This document shows positions 1 to 9,392 of a stretch of 64,000 nucleotides of DNA, piece by piece; position 1 is the stretch's first letter; each line of letters starts with the position of its first letter. The notes below the pieces were generated by a model. It was given only the letters and a program-made list of their open reading frames with translations. It made no database searches and was not told the origin of the DNA. A program made the translations under genes and the position numbers. The DNA lies in the NCBI RefSeq assembly GCF_018603515.1, contig NZ_JACATN010000003.1, forward strand, positions 248,001-312,000. The letters run 5' to 3'. The DNA comes from Zobellia barbeyronii (GTDB lineage: Bacteria; Bacteroidota; Bacteroidia; Flavobacteriales; Flavobacteriaceae).

Positions 1-465
1 CCCATCTGTAAAAGGCTTTGACCAGTCACGTTCTTTGCCCAAACTCCCTTCAAATTCCATTTGAAGATGCCACTTTCCTATCATGGCAGTTTTATAGCCG
101 TTTTCTTGAAGTAAAGAAGCAATGGTCATCCTATCCTTTTCTATTAAACAAGGCCCATCAGCTCTTAAAACTCCTTCTTTTAAAGAGGTTCTCCAACTGT
201 ATCGCCCTGTTAGCAAGGAGTATCTAGATGGGGAACATACCGCATCACTGCTATGCCCATCCGTAAAAATGATGCCCTCATTGGCCAATTTATCCATATT
301 TGGCGTTTTGAATTTAGCATCGGGATTAAGTGCCCCTACATCGCCATACCCTTGGTCATCTGTGTAAATAACAATGATATTTGGTTTTTGGATGTTCTGG
401 GCGCCCAGAGTTATTGAAAACAATAAAAGTAAAATTCTTAATGCTTTATATTTCGGTAAATTCAT
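1..465 (-). CDS. S1-family sulfatase, N-terminal part (cut by window edge)
   Basis: A secreted sulfatase reads leftward off the window; 155 codons are visible with no stop. After a signal peptide (LLLLFSITLGAQ, about residues 11-22), the sulfatase domain opens with KPNIIVIYTDDQGYGD, which supplies the metal-binding DD. The formylglycine signature CSPSR follows, with the catalytic Cys at residue 77. Family knowledge: this Cys is converted to formylglycine and hydrolyses sulfate esters. It is the last visible gene of the unit led by the esterase at 3752, 90 bp after the GH29 gene, so it probably desulfates the same fucose-rich glycan. Subfamily and substrate position cannot be told from the fragment. 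Confidence 0.9.
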   Translation of the reverse strand, partial: MNLPKYKALRILLLLFSITLGAQNIQKPNIIVIYTDDQGYGDVGALNPDAKFKTPNMDKLANEGIIFTDGHSSDAVCSPSRYSLLTGRYSWRTSLKEGVLRADGPCLIEKDRMTIASLLQENGYKTAMIGKWHLQMEFEGSLGKERDWSKPFTDG

Positions 466-555
466 AATCGGTTTCTTTATTAGTTTTAGATTGTTCCTTT
501 ACAAACAATCCCTCCCAGTATTGGACACAAGATATGGATTGGGTTCCTTAAGGTC

Positions 556-2370
556 TTACTCCATACTTCCTTCTGGTGTCAATCGTATTTCTTTTAGACT
601 TGCATTGCTCTTTTTTCCATCTACCAAAGAAACTGTTATGGTATGCTTTCCGGGCTTATTAAACTTTATAAGTCCCATTTCATAATAACTATATACCTCT
701 GATGAATTTTGCTGATTCTGAACTACAACTCCCTCATCTGAAGTTATATTCCAAACCAAACGACCTTCACCTGCATAGTTTAATTCCGTTTGATAATAAC
801 CCGGATCTTTCACCTCTATTTCCCAAGTCACTTTACTTCCTTCTTTCCAATCTTGTGCTTGCTCAATATGTTTCCATTCCCCAAATTTTTCCATCCATCT
901 TTTCTCCGCAATGGCGCAACCCTCGGCCGTAGCAAAGTCAACTGGCAGCACCGTTGAAAAAACTGGGTCTATACTATTGGATACAGCCACCTCTGGGCTA
1001 CCCTCTATTTCTAGCTCTATAACCGATATTAATCTTTCGTTTCGTCTTGCTGGTAGTGAAATAGCAACCCAACCATCTTCAGTTGTGGTTTCTAATTTTT
1101 GTCCTTTTCCATCCACTAATAAATCAGCAGACTTAATCGTATTCTTTAACCCTGGAAGCCACAGTTTACCATCTAATGGCCATTGGTAAACACAAAGGTT
1201 CAATTTGCCATCAGCCGCTACGGTGGCATCACCCCATGGCAATGCATGACCCCATGGCGAAGCTCCTGTTTTATATACCACCTGAGGATACTTGCTAATC
1301 CATTCTCCTGATGCTCTTAGCGATTCTTGAGCCTCCGCAGGAATTGTTCCGTCTGGTGCAGGCCCCACATTTAGCATATACGTCCCTCCACGGGCCACTG
1401 TAGAAATAATACTTTTTAAAATCCGTTTTGGGCTTTTCCAATTTTGGTCGTACCAAGCGTAGCCCCAAGAATCGTTGGTAACATCTACAGTTTCCCATAA
1501 CCCACCAATATTTTTTATGGGAATGTTCATATCCCCTAAAGATTTATAATCTCCTAAACCATGACCGGCCCTTCCTGAAATCATAGCATTAGGTTGATGT
1601 TTGCGAACTACTTCTACCAATTCTTCCACATATTTTTTTTCCATATTGCCAGGCGTATCGAACCAGACCATGGCGATATCACCATATTGGGTTACAATTT
1701 CTTTAACCTGCGGAAGACACTTTTCTTTGAAGTAATAATCAAAGCCTACCTCTTTCCCTTTCTCGTTCACCTTTGGTCCTCCATTGCCTCCTGGAAATGT
1801 CCAATCTTGATTGTGTGAATAATAAAAACCAAAACCAAGGCCTAATTCTTTACATGCCTTTGACAGTTCCTTCATAGGGTCTCTGGCAAAAGGCGTGGCC
1901 TTAACTATATTAAAATCGTTGCTTTTAGAATTGTACATGGCAAAACCATCATGGTGCTTACTGGTAACCACTATATATTTCATTCCGGCATCTTTAGCGA
2001 GTTGGGCAATTGCCATAGCATCAAAATTTACAGGGTCAAAGGTTTTTGCCTCTGCCATATATTCGTCCACGGGAATATTTGCTCTTCTGGGGTTCATTAT
2101 CCATTCGCTAATGCCATAATATGTACTGTCTTTCCATGTGTTGGCAATCTTGGAATAGATGCCCCAGTGAATGAACATGGCGTAATTACCATCATCAAAT
2201 AATTTTGTTCTAGAGTCAGGTGCATTTGCTCCCAATGAATTTTGATGTCCCCACATCTCGTCCATATTTTCTCCTTTTTCTTTCTTTTGGCTGAATACAG
2301 AACCACCTTGAAAGAGGAACGTCACAAATAATATCAACACTATATTTACCCTGGTATTCTTAAATTTCAT
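556..2370 (-). CDS. GH29 alpha-L-fucosidase, secreted
   Basis: This 604-residue protein has a signal peptide (to about residue 27) and a GH29 TIM barrel. Hallmarks are AMFIHWGIYS (about 64-73), KYIVVTSKHHDGFAMY (131-146) and AMVWFDTPG, where Asp238 is the expected retaining nucleophile. A C-terminal beta-sandwich region (about 480-604) looks carbohydrate-binding or galactose-binding-like. GH29 enzymes release terminal alpha-L-fucose from glycans, here probably in the periplasm or at the surface. It lies 41 bp after the esterase-like gene and before a sulfatase. A second, differently built GH29 lies at 17875-19860, so two fucosyl linkages or substitution states are probably handled. Confidence 0.93.
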   Translation of the reverse strand: MKFKNTRVNIVLILFVTFLFQGGSVFSQKKEKGENMDEMWGHQNSLGANAPDSRTKLFDDGNYAMFIHWGIYSKIANTWKDSTYYGISEWIMNPRRANIPVDEYMAEAKTFDPVNFDAMAIAQLAKDAGMKYIVVTSKHHDGFAMYNSKSNDFNIVKATPFARDPMKELSKACKELGLGFGFYYSHNQDWTFPGGNGGPKVNEKGKEVGFDYYFKEKCLPQVKEIVTQYGDIAMVWFDTPGNMEKKYVEELVEVVRKHQPNAMISGRAGHGLGDYKSLGDMNIPIKNIGGLWETVDVTNDSWGYAWYDQNWKSPKRILKSIISTVARGGTYMLNVGPAPDGTIPAEAQESLRASGEWISKYPQVVYKTGASPWGHALPWGDATVAADGKLNLCVYQWPLDGKLWLPGLKNTIKSADLLVDGKGQKLETTTEDGWVAISLPARRNERLISVIELEIEGSPEVAVSNSIDPVFSTVLPVDFATAEGCAIAEKRWMEKFGEWKHIEQAQDWKEGSKVTWEIEVKDPGYYQTELNYAGEGRLVWNITSDEGVVVQNQQNSSEVYSYYEMGLIKFNKPGKHTITVSLVDGKKSNASLKEIRLTPEGSME

Positions 2371-2411
2371 TGGTTTGGACTTTAAATTGAATTCGATTAA
2401 TTATAACAAAT

Positions 2412-3752
2412 TTATGGACGATTACCATCCACTATCTTCATAGGAGAACTATACATTCTGCCTTCTGAATTGATTACATTTATGAAATAAGCAACTGCTT
2501 CTTCAGGAAGCTTTGCTGAAATTGTTTTATTGGTATCGGATACTTCAGTAGTGGTTTCTATCCATTGGTAACTGTCCTTTCCCCAATCACTAGTATCTGT
2601 GCTATAGTACAAATAAGCTTTATCTACTTTTCCTTGATATTGATACAACAACTTCTTGTTTTTGTTTTGAATGAGTTTTGGTAATTCTGGTGCAGTACCG
2701 TTGTTTGTCATATATTCTGCAAACGAGTAAATTGACTCCGGTGCCCATCCTGCTTGATGACCATGTTTCATATTATGCCCAACTGATAGATATTTTTCAT
2801 TGGGAGAAGCTTCGTAAGTTTTAGTGAAACTGTTCATAGTAAAGTGAAAATCGTTGGTACCATTCACAAAAAGTGTGGGTTGTTTTTGAAGTGGCACATA
2901 TAAAGAAGGTTCCCAAGTATCTAAATAATACGTTTGTTGCTCTTTACTTAACTGACTTAATAGATTACTATAATTAGGAGTTTCTTGTAAATATCCACAA
3001 CCGTAAACAGGTATGGCAAAAGCATACCGATTGTCAACGCCTGTTATCACATTGGTTAGAATACCTCCCCAAGAAATACCGGTAATCCCGATTTTGTTTT
3101 CGTCTACATTTGGTAGGCTTTTCAATAAGCTTGTAGCCAACATAACATCTGCCACCGCGTGAAAGAACCATTGGTCTTCTAATTTCTCTACAACTACATC
3201 TTCAAAAAAACCTTGACGCTTGGGTCCGGAATACTCAAAGGTCTGATACTCCTTTTTACCATTCTCGCCTTCAATTTTATCTCCGGGAATTTGGCCTTCC
3301 AATGCTATTGCTATTGCAACATACCCTCTGTTGGTCCATTCTTTAACCCAATCAATAAATGCAGTACCTCCACCTCCATGTACTAAGACTATTGCAGGGA
3401 CTTTATCATTTTTAGTCAGGTTTTCGGGAACTCCGTACCAGCTAAAAACTTTTGTTGGTTTTCCTTTAAAAGATAGGCCTTCATAAAAAATTCCTTTTAT
3501 ATTCTCTTCTGATTTTTCAGCATCAAACTCATTGGTAAAATTATACTTCGGGGCTTCTAACACACCACTTTCAATTAAAGTAGTCTTTACCAATAAAGGC
3601 CCGTCAACATTCTTTTCAAGAAGGTGATTTTTATCTTTACCTGTTGAACCAGTACTTTGACCACTTAAAGAATGTGTGTGGGTAATCAGAAAAAAGCCGA
3701 CTACCAAAGTCATTAGATTAAACCGAAAATATTTAAATTGAAGTAAATGCAT
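2412..3752 (-). CDS. Secreted alpha/beta-hydrolase, probable carbohydrate esterase
   Basis: The protein has 446 residues with an N-terminal hydrophobic segment; Met14 is an alternative start giving a tidier signal peptide. The alpha/beta-hydrolase core shows an oxyanion region VLVHGGGG (about 123-130) and the nucleophile elbow GISWGG with Ser227. The C-terminal ~80 residues resemble a PhoPQ/Fn3-like add-on. It resembles dienelactone hydrolase and acetyl-xylan-esterase-type enzymes but does not match a named CE family closely enough to assign. As first gene of its unit, ahead of GH29 and a sulfatase, it plausibly removes acyl groups that block fucosidase or sulfatase. Ester specificity is inference. 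Confidence 0.75.
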   Translation of the reverse strand: MHLLQFKYFRFNLMTLVVGFFLITHTHSLSGQSTGSTGKDKNHLLEKNVDGPLLVKTTLIESGVLEAPKYNFTNEFDAEKSEENIKGIFYEGLSFKGKPTKVFSWYGVPENLTKNDKVPAIVLVHGGGGTAFIDWVKEWTNRGYVAIAIALEGQIPGDKIEGENGKKEYQTFEYSGPKRQGFFEDVVVEKLEDQWFFHAVADVMLATSLLKSLPNVDENKIGITGISWGGILTNVITGVDNRYAFAIPVYGCGYLQETPNYSNLLSQLSKEQQTYYLDTWEPSLYVPLQKQPTLFVNGTNDFHFTMNSFTKTYEASPNEKYLSVGHNMKHGHQAGWAPESIYSFAEYMTNNGTAPELPKLIQNKNKKLLYQYQGKVDKAYLYYSTDTSDWGKDSYQWIETTTEVSDTNKTISAKLPEEAVAYFINVINSEGRMYSSPMKIVDGNRP

Positions 3753-3927
3753 TTTTAAATTTTGAAAAAGAATTTGTTTCGTACCGTTCTTGATTCGAAC
3801 ACTATTTACAGTAACCGATTTTAAATAAAATCAACTTGTAAAAGGATTATAAATAAGAAATACTCAATTAAACAAACGAACTATTAGAATTACTTAAATA
3901 ATTAGAGAGTTTATTATCAATATTCCA

Positions 3928-3962
3928 ATGTGGTTAAAACTAATAATCTATCGTGTGGTCAA
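3928..3962 (-). promoter_or_regulatory. Direct repeat, candidate AraC-type operator
   Basis: Read in the gene direction (minus strand), TTGACCACAC and TTAACCACAT (8 of 10 identical) lie in the same orientation with starts 25 bp apart. They sit in the 262-bp gap between the AraC regulator gene and the esterase gene it precedes, about 180-210 bp upstream of the esterase start. Direct repeats of this size and spacing are typical of AraC-family sites. Binding by the adjacent regulator is inference. The rest of the gap shows nothing else clear. Confidence 0.35.
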
Positions 3963-4014
3963 CTACCAAAAAAAATACAATTTCTGATACTTTTTTTGCA
4001 CGCAAATGCATTTT

Positions 4015-4884
4015 CTAGTCGTTTGAAGAATAATATTTTAAATAAGCGGAAGGTGCCATCCCATGAATAGTCCTAAACTGCCTATTAAAATTAGAGATAT
4101 TATTAAACCCGGATAAGTATGCTATAGAGGTGATACTTTCCTTGTTTTCCAAAAGGAGCCTACAAGCGTAGCCCACCTTTATTTCATTAAGATATCTAGT
4201 AAAAGATTTACTATGGGCTTTCTTGAAAAATCTGCTGAATGCAGATTTGTTCATACCTGTCATTTCAGCAACATCGCTGGCGCTAATACCATCATTGAAG
4301 TTTTCGAATACGTAGGCATATATTTTATCCATTCGTGAGTTATCGGCTTTTTGAAAAGCATTTACAAAGCTTGTACTTGACAATAACTGGTAATTTTCTT
4401 GCTTTGATAAAGCAACCAAAACCTCAATAGTTTTATATACACGTGTAGTAGTATCGAAGTCTTTTAGATTCATGATTTGACCCACCAAATCCGTACTCAA
4501 CGTATTAAACTTAATACCTCTATTAGCTCTATTTAAAAGGTCGGAAATTTGTTTCATTTCTGGGATATCAAAGAAACCTTTTCCTAAAAAATCTCTAGTA
4601 AAATGTATGGCCAGAGCCTCCGCTTCCAATTTACTATCTGGCTGAAAATAAACCTCATCGTTTAACCACATGTGCGGAACATTTTTACCGATGAGTACTA
4701 CTTCTCCCTCTTGAAATTTTTCTATGTTATCTCCTATAAAACGTGTTCCAGAACTTTTTAGAATTACCACCAACTCAATCTCTGGGTGATAATGCCAAAC
4801 CCTTAAAAAATTAGGGTACAGATTATGATTGACCGAAAATGACCGATCAGATACAGATGCCCTATTTAACAAATGAAGTTTCAT
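4015..4884 (-). CDS. AraC-family transcriptional regulator with N-terminal cupin
   Basis: A 289-residue cytoplasmic regulator. The N-terminal half is a cupin-like sensor domain (HYHPEIELVVILKSSGTRFIG; FQEGEVVLIGKNVPHMW). The C-terminal ~100 residues are a two-helix-turn-helix AraC domain (VAEMTGMNKSAFSRFFKK, then SITSIAYLSGFNNISNFNRQFR). It lies 31 bp after the sulfatase at 4916 and is last in the long KduI/KduD unit, so it probably senses a soluble breakdown product such as a ketodeoxyuronate or fucose. This differs from the membrane hybrid sensor at 36881, giving the PUL two layers of control. A direct repeat at 3928-3962 is a possible target. Confidence 0.92.
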   Translation of the reverse strand: MKLHLLNRASVSDRSFSVNHNLYPNFLRVWHYHPEIELVVILKSSGTRFIGDNIEKFQEGEVVLIGKNVPHMWLNDEVYFQPDSKLEAEALAIHFTRDFLGKGFFDIPEMKQISDLLNRANRGIKFNTLSTDLVGQIMNLKDFDTTTRVYKTIEVLVALSKQENYQLLSSTSFVNAFQKADNSRMDKIYAYVFENFNDGISASDVAEMTGMNKSAFSRFFKKAHSKSFTRYLNEIKVGYACRLLLENKESITSIAYLSGFNNISNFNRQFRTIHGMAPSAYLKYYSSND

Positions 4885-4915
4885 GTAATACTATACTATT
4901 TATAAGACTGGAATT

Positions 4916-6391
4916 CTATTTTGCCTGTTGGTCCCAAAGTCTATACGGATCTTCATATGCTTCCATTTCCGTCAATAACAACGCTTCCATTTCTGCCAGC
5001 TTATCCGCATATTTGGGATTATCTGCCAAATTGGTTAGCATTTCGCCTTCTTTATTATGCTCTTTTAAATATTCATTTGGGTTTTCAGCCAAATTGAATA
5101 GTTGTGTTTCACGCACTGCACCTTCCATTACATCATATTTGATTAATTTCCAGTCGTCTTTTTTTACCGTACGCATACCTGGTTTTGTTCCTCCACAATA
5201 TACTCCGTACAACACATCCCTAACAGTTTCTTTTTCACCTTCCAAAACAGGCTTAAAGCTTGTTCCTTCTACAGTTTCTGGAATCTCTATGCCTGCCAAA
5301 TCACATAAGGTAGGTAAGACATCTAATAAATAAACATTCCCCTTTGTGCGTTTGCCTGATGGAAGTCCAGGTCCTTTAATAATCATGGGTACCCGCCATG
5401 TATGCTCATATAAGTTTTGTTTTCCCATAAGTCCGTGTCTTCCAATAGACATTCCGTGATCGGAAGTGTAAACAATATAGGTGTTGTCCAATTCACCCAT
5501 GGCTTCTAATTTCTTTAGTACTTTGCCTAGCTGAATATCTATGTTTTCGGAACAGGCATATTCCCTACCCAACTCATTTCTAACGGTCTGTTCATCTCTA
5601 TTTTTCCATACTCCACTTACCCGTTCTTCATCCCTAAGCTCTGGGTGACCATGGAAAAAAGGATGTGCTTCTAAATAATTATCTTGAAGTGGTGGCTGTT
5701 TATCATTGGCCGGAGGAAGACTATTTTTGTCCGTATGATTTACCGCTCCATATTTCGCTAACAACTCTGGCGTACCGTCTCTGGTATCATGTGGATGGGA
5801 AAATCCAAAATATATGAAAAAGGGATTTTCTTCTTTAACTTTCTCTCGATCTCCTAAATATTCTAAAACTTGTTTGGAGTGCCAAGCACTTCCTGTCTCT
5901 TCAGTACCCCCTCTTTTTACAGCATCATGAACAACCGTAAACTGTTCGTTTGCGCCAGGATATGAGTTACCTTTTTTACAAGTTCTCATAGTATTATAAC
6001 CTGCTCTATTGAAAACAGCCCCAATGGTCTGCTTATCTAGTTCATGAGGAGCCGTGTTCTTTTGAAATTCTGCACTAGGCGGTAAATGCCACAGGGTACG
6101 CCCCGTCATAATCATATGTCTAGAAGGTGTACATACCGCACCGTTCATAGAGCCCATATGGTGGGCAGCTTCTATAACCGTACCTTCTGATGCTAATTTA
6201 GAAATAATAGGAGTTTCTAATATTGACTTTGGATCATACACCTGTAAATCAAAAGGTGATTGATCATCTACCAAAACAAAAAGAAAGTTTGGCCGTTTTT
6301 TAGTTTCCGTTTTTTTTTCTTCGCTTTTACATGACGATAAAATAATCACCACGGAAAAAGCCCATAAGAAACTCCTGTTATTAATTTTCAT
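4916..6391 (-). CDS. S1-family sulfatase lipoprotein
   Basis: A 491-residue sulfatase with a lipoprotein signal (IILSSC, Cys21) suggesting membrane anchoring. The catalytic domain begins at KRPNFLFVLVDDQ (32-44), and the formylglycine motif is CTPSR with Cys87. Further family motifs are YTSDHGMSIGRHGLMGKQNLYEH (metal and sulfate binding) and MIIKGPGLP. The GRTLWHLPP and HPHDTRDG segments place it near iduronate/choline-sulfatase-like S1 subfamilies, but the subfamily is not certain. It follows kduD by 34 bp, so it is co-expressed with uronate catabolism and may desulfate oligosaccharides rather than polymer. Confidence 0.93.
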   Translation of the reverse strand: MKINNRSFLWAFSVVIILSSCKSEEKKTETKKRPNFLFVLVDDQSPFDLQVYDPKSILETPIISKLASEGTVIEAAHHMGSMNGAVCTPSRHMIMTGRTLWHLPPSAEFQKNTAPHELDKQTIGAVFNRAGYNTMRTCKKGNSYPGANEQFTVVHDAVKRGGTEETGSAWHSKQVLEYLGDREKVKEENPFFIYFGFSHPHDTRDGTPELLAKYGAVNHTDKNSLPPANDKQPPLQDNYLEAHPFFHGHPELRDEERVSGVWKNRDEQTVRNELGREYACSENIDIQLGKVLKKLEAMGELDNTYIVYTSDHGMSIGRHGLMGKQNLYEHTWRVPMIIKGPGLPSGKRTKGNVYLLDVLPTLCDLAGIEIPETVEGTSFKPVLEGEKETVRDVLYGVYCGGTKPGMRTVKKDDWKLIKYDVMEGAVRETQLFNLAENPNEYLKEHNKEGEMLTNLADNPKYADKLAEMEALLLTEMEAYEDPYRLWDQQAK

Positions 6392-6425
6392 GCTGTACTA
6401 TATTTAAAAAAATATTGTTTTTCTA

Positions 6426-7193
6426 CTATCTGCCCATCCAGCCACCGTCAACCAACATTACGGTACCTGTCATATAATTAGAAGCTTCTGAGGCCAAGAA
6501 AACAATAGGTCCTTTAAAGTCTTCTGGTTCTCCCCATCTTCCCGCAGGAATCCTTCCTAAAATAGACTTACTACGGTCTTCATCTTTTCGCAAAGCTTCT
6601 GTATTATCCGTAGAAATATATCCTGGAGCAATAGCATTTACCTGTACTCCTTTGGATGCCCACTCATTAGATAATGCCATAGTTAATTGACCGATAGCTC
6701 CTTTTGAAGCGGCATAGCCTGGCACGGTAATTCCTCCTTGGAAAGTCAATAAAGAAGCTGTGAAAATAATCTTCCCGCTTCCTCTATTTACCATTTCCTT
6801 ACCTATTTCCCTAGACAGAATAAACTGGGCATTTTGGTTTACTTCAATTACCTTGTCCCATAGTTCATCTGTATGCTCTGCTGCAGGTTGTCTTAAAATA
6901 GTACCGGCGTTGTTTACCAAGATATCTATGATAGGGTTTTCACTTTTTACTTTTTCAATAAAAGCATACAAAGCTTTTCTATCACTAAAATCACATTGAT
7001 AGGCTTTAAAGCTTTTATTCAATTCAGTTATCCGCTTTTCTATTTTAGAACCCGAAAGCTCCAAAGTAGCGGAAACCCCAATAATATTAGCACCTGCTTC
7101 TGCCAAAGCTTCAGCCATGGCAAAACCAATACCGCGTTTACAACCAGTTACTAAAGCCGTTTTTCCTTTTAAATCGAACTTATTCAATATCAT
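6426..7193 (-). CDS. kduD: 2-dehydro-3-deoxy-D-gluconate 5-dehydrogenase (SDR)
   Basis: A 255-residue short-chain dehydrogenase with TGCKRGIG (cofactor loop, about 16-23), NNAG, and the catalytic YAASK, ending with MTGTVMLVDGGW, the classical SDR C-terminus. KduD reduces 2,5-diketo-3-deoxygluconate to 2-keto-3-deoxygluconate (KDG) with NAD(P)H in the cytoplasm. The identity is strengthened by kduI directly upstream (29-bp gap) and a sugar permease before that. KDG kinase and aldolase are not in this window and must lie elsewhere. Confidence 0.92.
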   Translation of the reverse strand: MILNKFDLKGKTALVTGCKRGIGFAMAEALAEAGANIIGVSATLELSGSKIEKRITELNKSFKAYQCDFSDRKALYAFIEKVKSENPIIDILVNNAGTILRQPAAEHTDELWDKVIEVNQNAQFILSREIGKEMVNRGSGKIIFTASLLTFQGGITVPGYAASKGAIGQLTMALSNEWASKGVQVNAIAPGYISTDNTEALRKDEDRSKSILGRIPAGRWGEPEDFKGPIVFLASEASNYMTGTVMLVDGGWMGR

Positions 7194-7222
7194 ATTCGTT
7201 CTTCCTTGTGTTTATTAAAATC

Positions 7223-8053
7223 TTAAAGTACGCCCTGTAAAGGTTCGCCATCCATATCTGTAAATGCTTTGTTCTCACCTGCCATTCCCCAGATAAATCT
7301 GTAGTTACTAGTACCTGAACCTGAGTGGATAGACCATGGTGGAGAAACTACGGCTTCAAAATTCTTCATGGCAACGTGGCGCGTCTCTTGAGGCTGTCCC
7401 ATATAATGCATTACAATATTGTCTCCTGGAATATCAAAATAAAAATAGACTTCCATTCTACGCTCATGGGTGTGCGGTGGAAACGTGTTCCAAACACTAC
7501 CTTTTTTCAATTCCGTATATCCCATTACCAACTGGCAACTTTGAATACCGTCTTCGTGAATGTATTGGTATAATGTTCTTTCGTTACTTGTTTCAACAGC
7601 ACCTAATTCTACTATATTAGCATCTGAACGTGTTGCTTTTTTATTTGGATATTCTTTATGCGCCGGAGCTGAATTCAAATAGAATTGTGCAGCATCAGAG
7701 CCATCTGTACTTGCAAAAGTCACCTCTTTTGAACCTTTACCTACGTATAAGGCTTCCAAGTTTCCAAGTTCAAATACTTCACCATCTACGGTTACGGTAC
7801 CTTTACCTCCAACATTAATAATTCCCAATTCTCTTCGCTCTAAAAAATAATTGGCTTTCAACTCATCGTAAGTTGGTAATGAAAGGCTCTTAGATTTAGG
7901 AAAAGCGGTACCATATATAAAACGATCGTAATGTGTGTAAATCATTTTTATAGCATCCTCGCCCATTAGGTCTGAACTATGAAACTCTTTTCTAATTCTT
8001 TGTGTGTCGTATAATTTGGCATCATCAGGATGCACTGCGTACTTAACTTCCAT
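7223..8053 (-). CDS. kduI: 5-dehydro-4-deoxy-D-glucuronate isomerase
   Basis: A 276-residue cytoplasmic cupin-type isomerase of full family length. The zinc ligands are visible as HTHERRME (His194, His196, Glu201) and His243 in WSIHSGSG. KduI converts 5-keto-4-deoxyuronate, the spontaneously opened form of unsaturated uronate, to 2,5-diketo-3-deoxygluconate. It sits between the MFS transporter and kduD, completing the route from lyase (14387, 22265) and GH88 (29698) to KDG. Its presence is strong evidence that the polymer contains uronic acid cleaved by beta-elimination. Confidence 0.96.
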   Translation of the reverse strand: MEVKYAVHPDDAKLYDTQRIRKEFHSSDLMGEDAIKMIYTHYDRFIYGTAFPKSKSLSLPTYDELKANYFLERRELGIINVGGKGTVTVDGEVFELGNLEALYVGKGSKEVTFASTDGSDAAQFYLNSAPAHKEYPNKKATRSDANIVELGAVETSNERTLYQYIHEDGIQSCQLVMGYTELKKGSVWNTFPPHTHERRMEVYFYFDIPGDNIVMHYMGQPQETRHVAMKNFEAVVSPPWSIHSGSGTSNYRFIWGMAGENKAFTDMDGEPLQGVL

Positions 8054-8072
8054 GTCTAAATTTTAGATTTAA

Positions 8073-9386
8073 TTATTTTGTTATCATTTTCTGTAATTCT
8101 TCTAAGGTCTTTCCTTTGGTTTCTGGCATCATAAATATGACGAACAGCAACTGCAGTACCATCATACCACCAAAAAAGAAAAACACTATTCCAGGGTTGT
8201 CAAAACTACCCATGGCTATTGGCATAAAAAGCGTAATCAATGCAGCTAATACCCAGTGGGTAGAACTACCAAAGGACTGCCCTTGTGCTCGTAAATTTGT
8301 TGGAAATATCTCTGATATAAAAACCCAAATTACCGCTCCTTGCCCAATAGCGTGAGAAGCTATAAACAGGAATAAGAAAATAGGTACCATTAGGCCTTGC
8401 CACTCTAATGTGAAAGCAACACCTACCATAGTTAATGAGATAATATAACCGATAGAACCAATGTACATAAGAACTTTACGACCTACTTTATCAATTAAAT
8501 AAAGGCCCAATAGCGTAAAAACCAAATTGGTTATACCAATACCAATACTGCTCAATAAAGCCGTATTTTCTCCCAAACCAGCGGAACTAAATATCCGAGG
8601 CGCATAATATAGAAAGGCATTAATACCTGACAATTGATTGAAGAAAGCAATCAAAAATGCTAGCATTAAAGGAAATTTGTATTTCTTGACAAACAGGGCA
8701 GATTTCTCTGTTTGTTCTTCTTTTAACTGCTCAATAACGGACTCGTCCAATTCAGTTCCGGTAAGTTCCAATTGAATTCTTTTTGCTCCCTCCAAGTCGT
8801 TTTTCTTCTCTAACAACCATCGTGGACTTTTAGGAACTCCTATCATAGCCACAGTATAGATTAAGGCAGGAAGTGCTTCTATACCAATCATCCAACGCCA
8901 AGGTTCTGATCCAAAATCTTTCAATAAATAATTGGATACGAAGGCGATTAAAATTCCGAAAACAATATTGAATTGATACAATGCCACCAATCTACCACGG
9001 TTTTTAGCCGGAGCAATTTCAGAAACATAGGTAGGTGCTGCAACAGTTGATGCCCCTACTCCCAGACCTCCAAGAAAACGGAAGAAAGAAAATAAATACG
9101 GGTCATCTGCGAGACCTGAACCTAATGCAGATACAAAGTATAATATACCTATCCATAAAAGGGTGTTTTTTCTTCCTATTTTATCGCAAGGAATGGATGC
9201 AAAAATAGCTCCTATTACTGTACCCCATAATGCCATTGACATAATGAACGTACCATGAAAAATGTCTGACGTACCCCATAAAGTCTGTAGCTGTTGGTCT
9301 GCTCCAGAAATTACAACGGTATCAAAACCGAATAAAAACCCTGCTAAGGCAACCACAAATGATGTGAAAAATAATTTAGTTTTCAT
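8073..9386 (-). CDS. MFS sugar porter (sugar:H+ symporter type)
   Basis: A 437-residue inner-membrane protein with about 12 membrane segments. It carries the sugar-porter signatures DKIGRKNTL, the PKSPRWLLEKK loop after helix 6, DKVGRKVLM and the C-terminal PETKGKTLEEL. These are typical of XylE/GLUT-like family 2.A.1.1. Its place between DUF4861 and kduI suggests it imports the monosaccharide released by GH88 or fucosidases, most likely the ketodeoxyuronate. The substrate is inferred from context only; fucose permeases are usually a different MFS family. Confidence 0.9.
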   Translation of the reverse strand: MKTKLFFTSFVVALAGFLFGFDTVVISGADQQLQTLWGTSDIFHGTFIMSMALWGTVIGAIFASIPCDKIGRKNTLLWIGILYFVSALGSGLADDPYLFSFFRFLGGLGVGASTVAAPTYVSEIAPAKNRGRLVALYQFNIVFGILIAFVSNYLLKDFGSEPWRWMIGIEALPALIYTVAMIGVPKSPRWLLEKKNDLEGAKRIQLELTGTELDESVIEQLKEEQTEKSALFVKKYKFPLMLAFLIAFFNQLSGINAFLYYAPRIFSSAGLGENTALLSSIGIGITNLVFTLLGLYLIDKVGRKVLMYIGSIGYIISLTMVGVAFTLEWQGLMVPIFLFLFIASHAIGQGAVIWVFISEIFPTNLRAQGQSFGSSTHWVLAALITLFMPIAMGSFDNPGIVFFFFGGMMVLQLLFVIFMMPETKGKTLEELQKMITK

Positions 9387-9392
9387 GGTGGT

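Noticed and set aside
3787-3805. GATTCGAAC-like sequence resembling a tRNA T-loop
   Set aside because: No acceptor stem or anticodon arm can be built around it.
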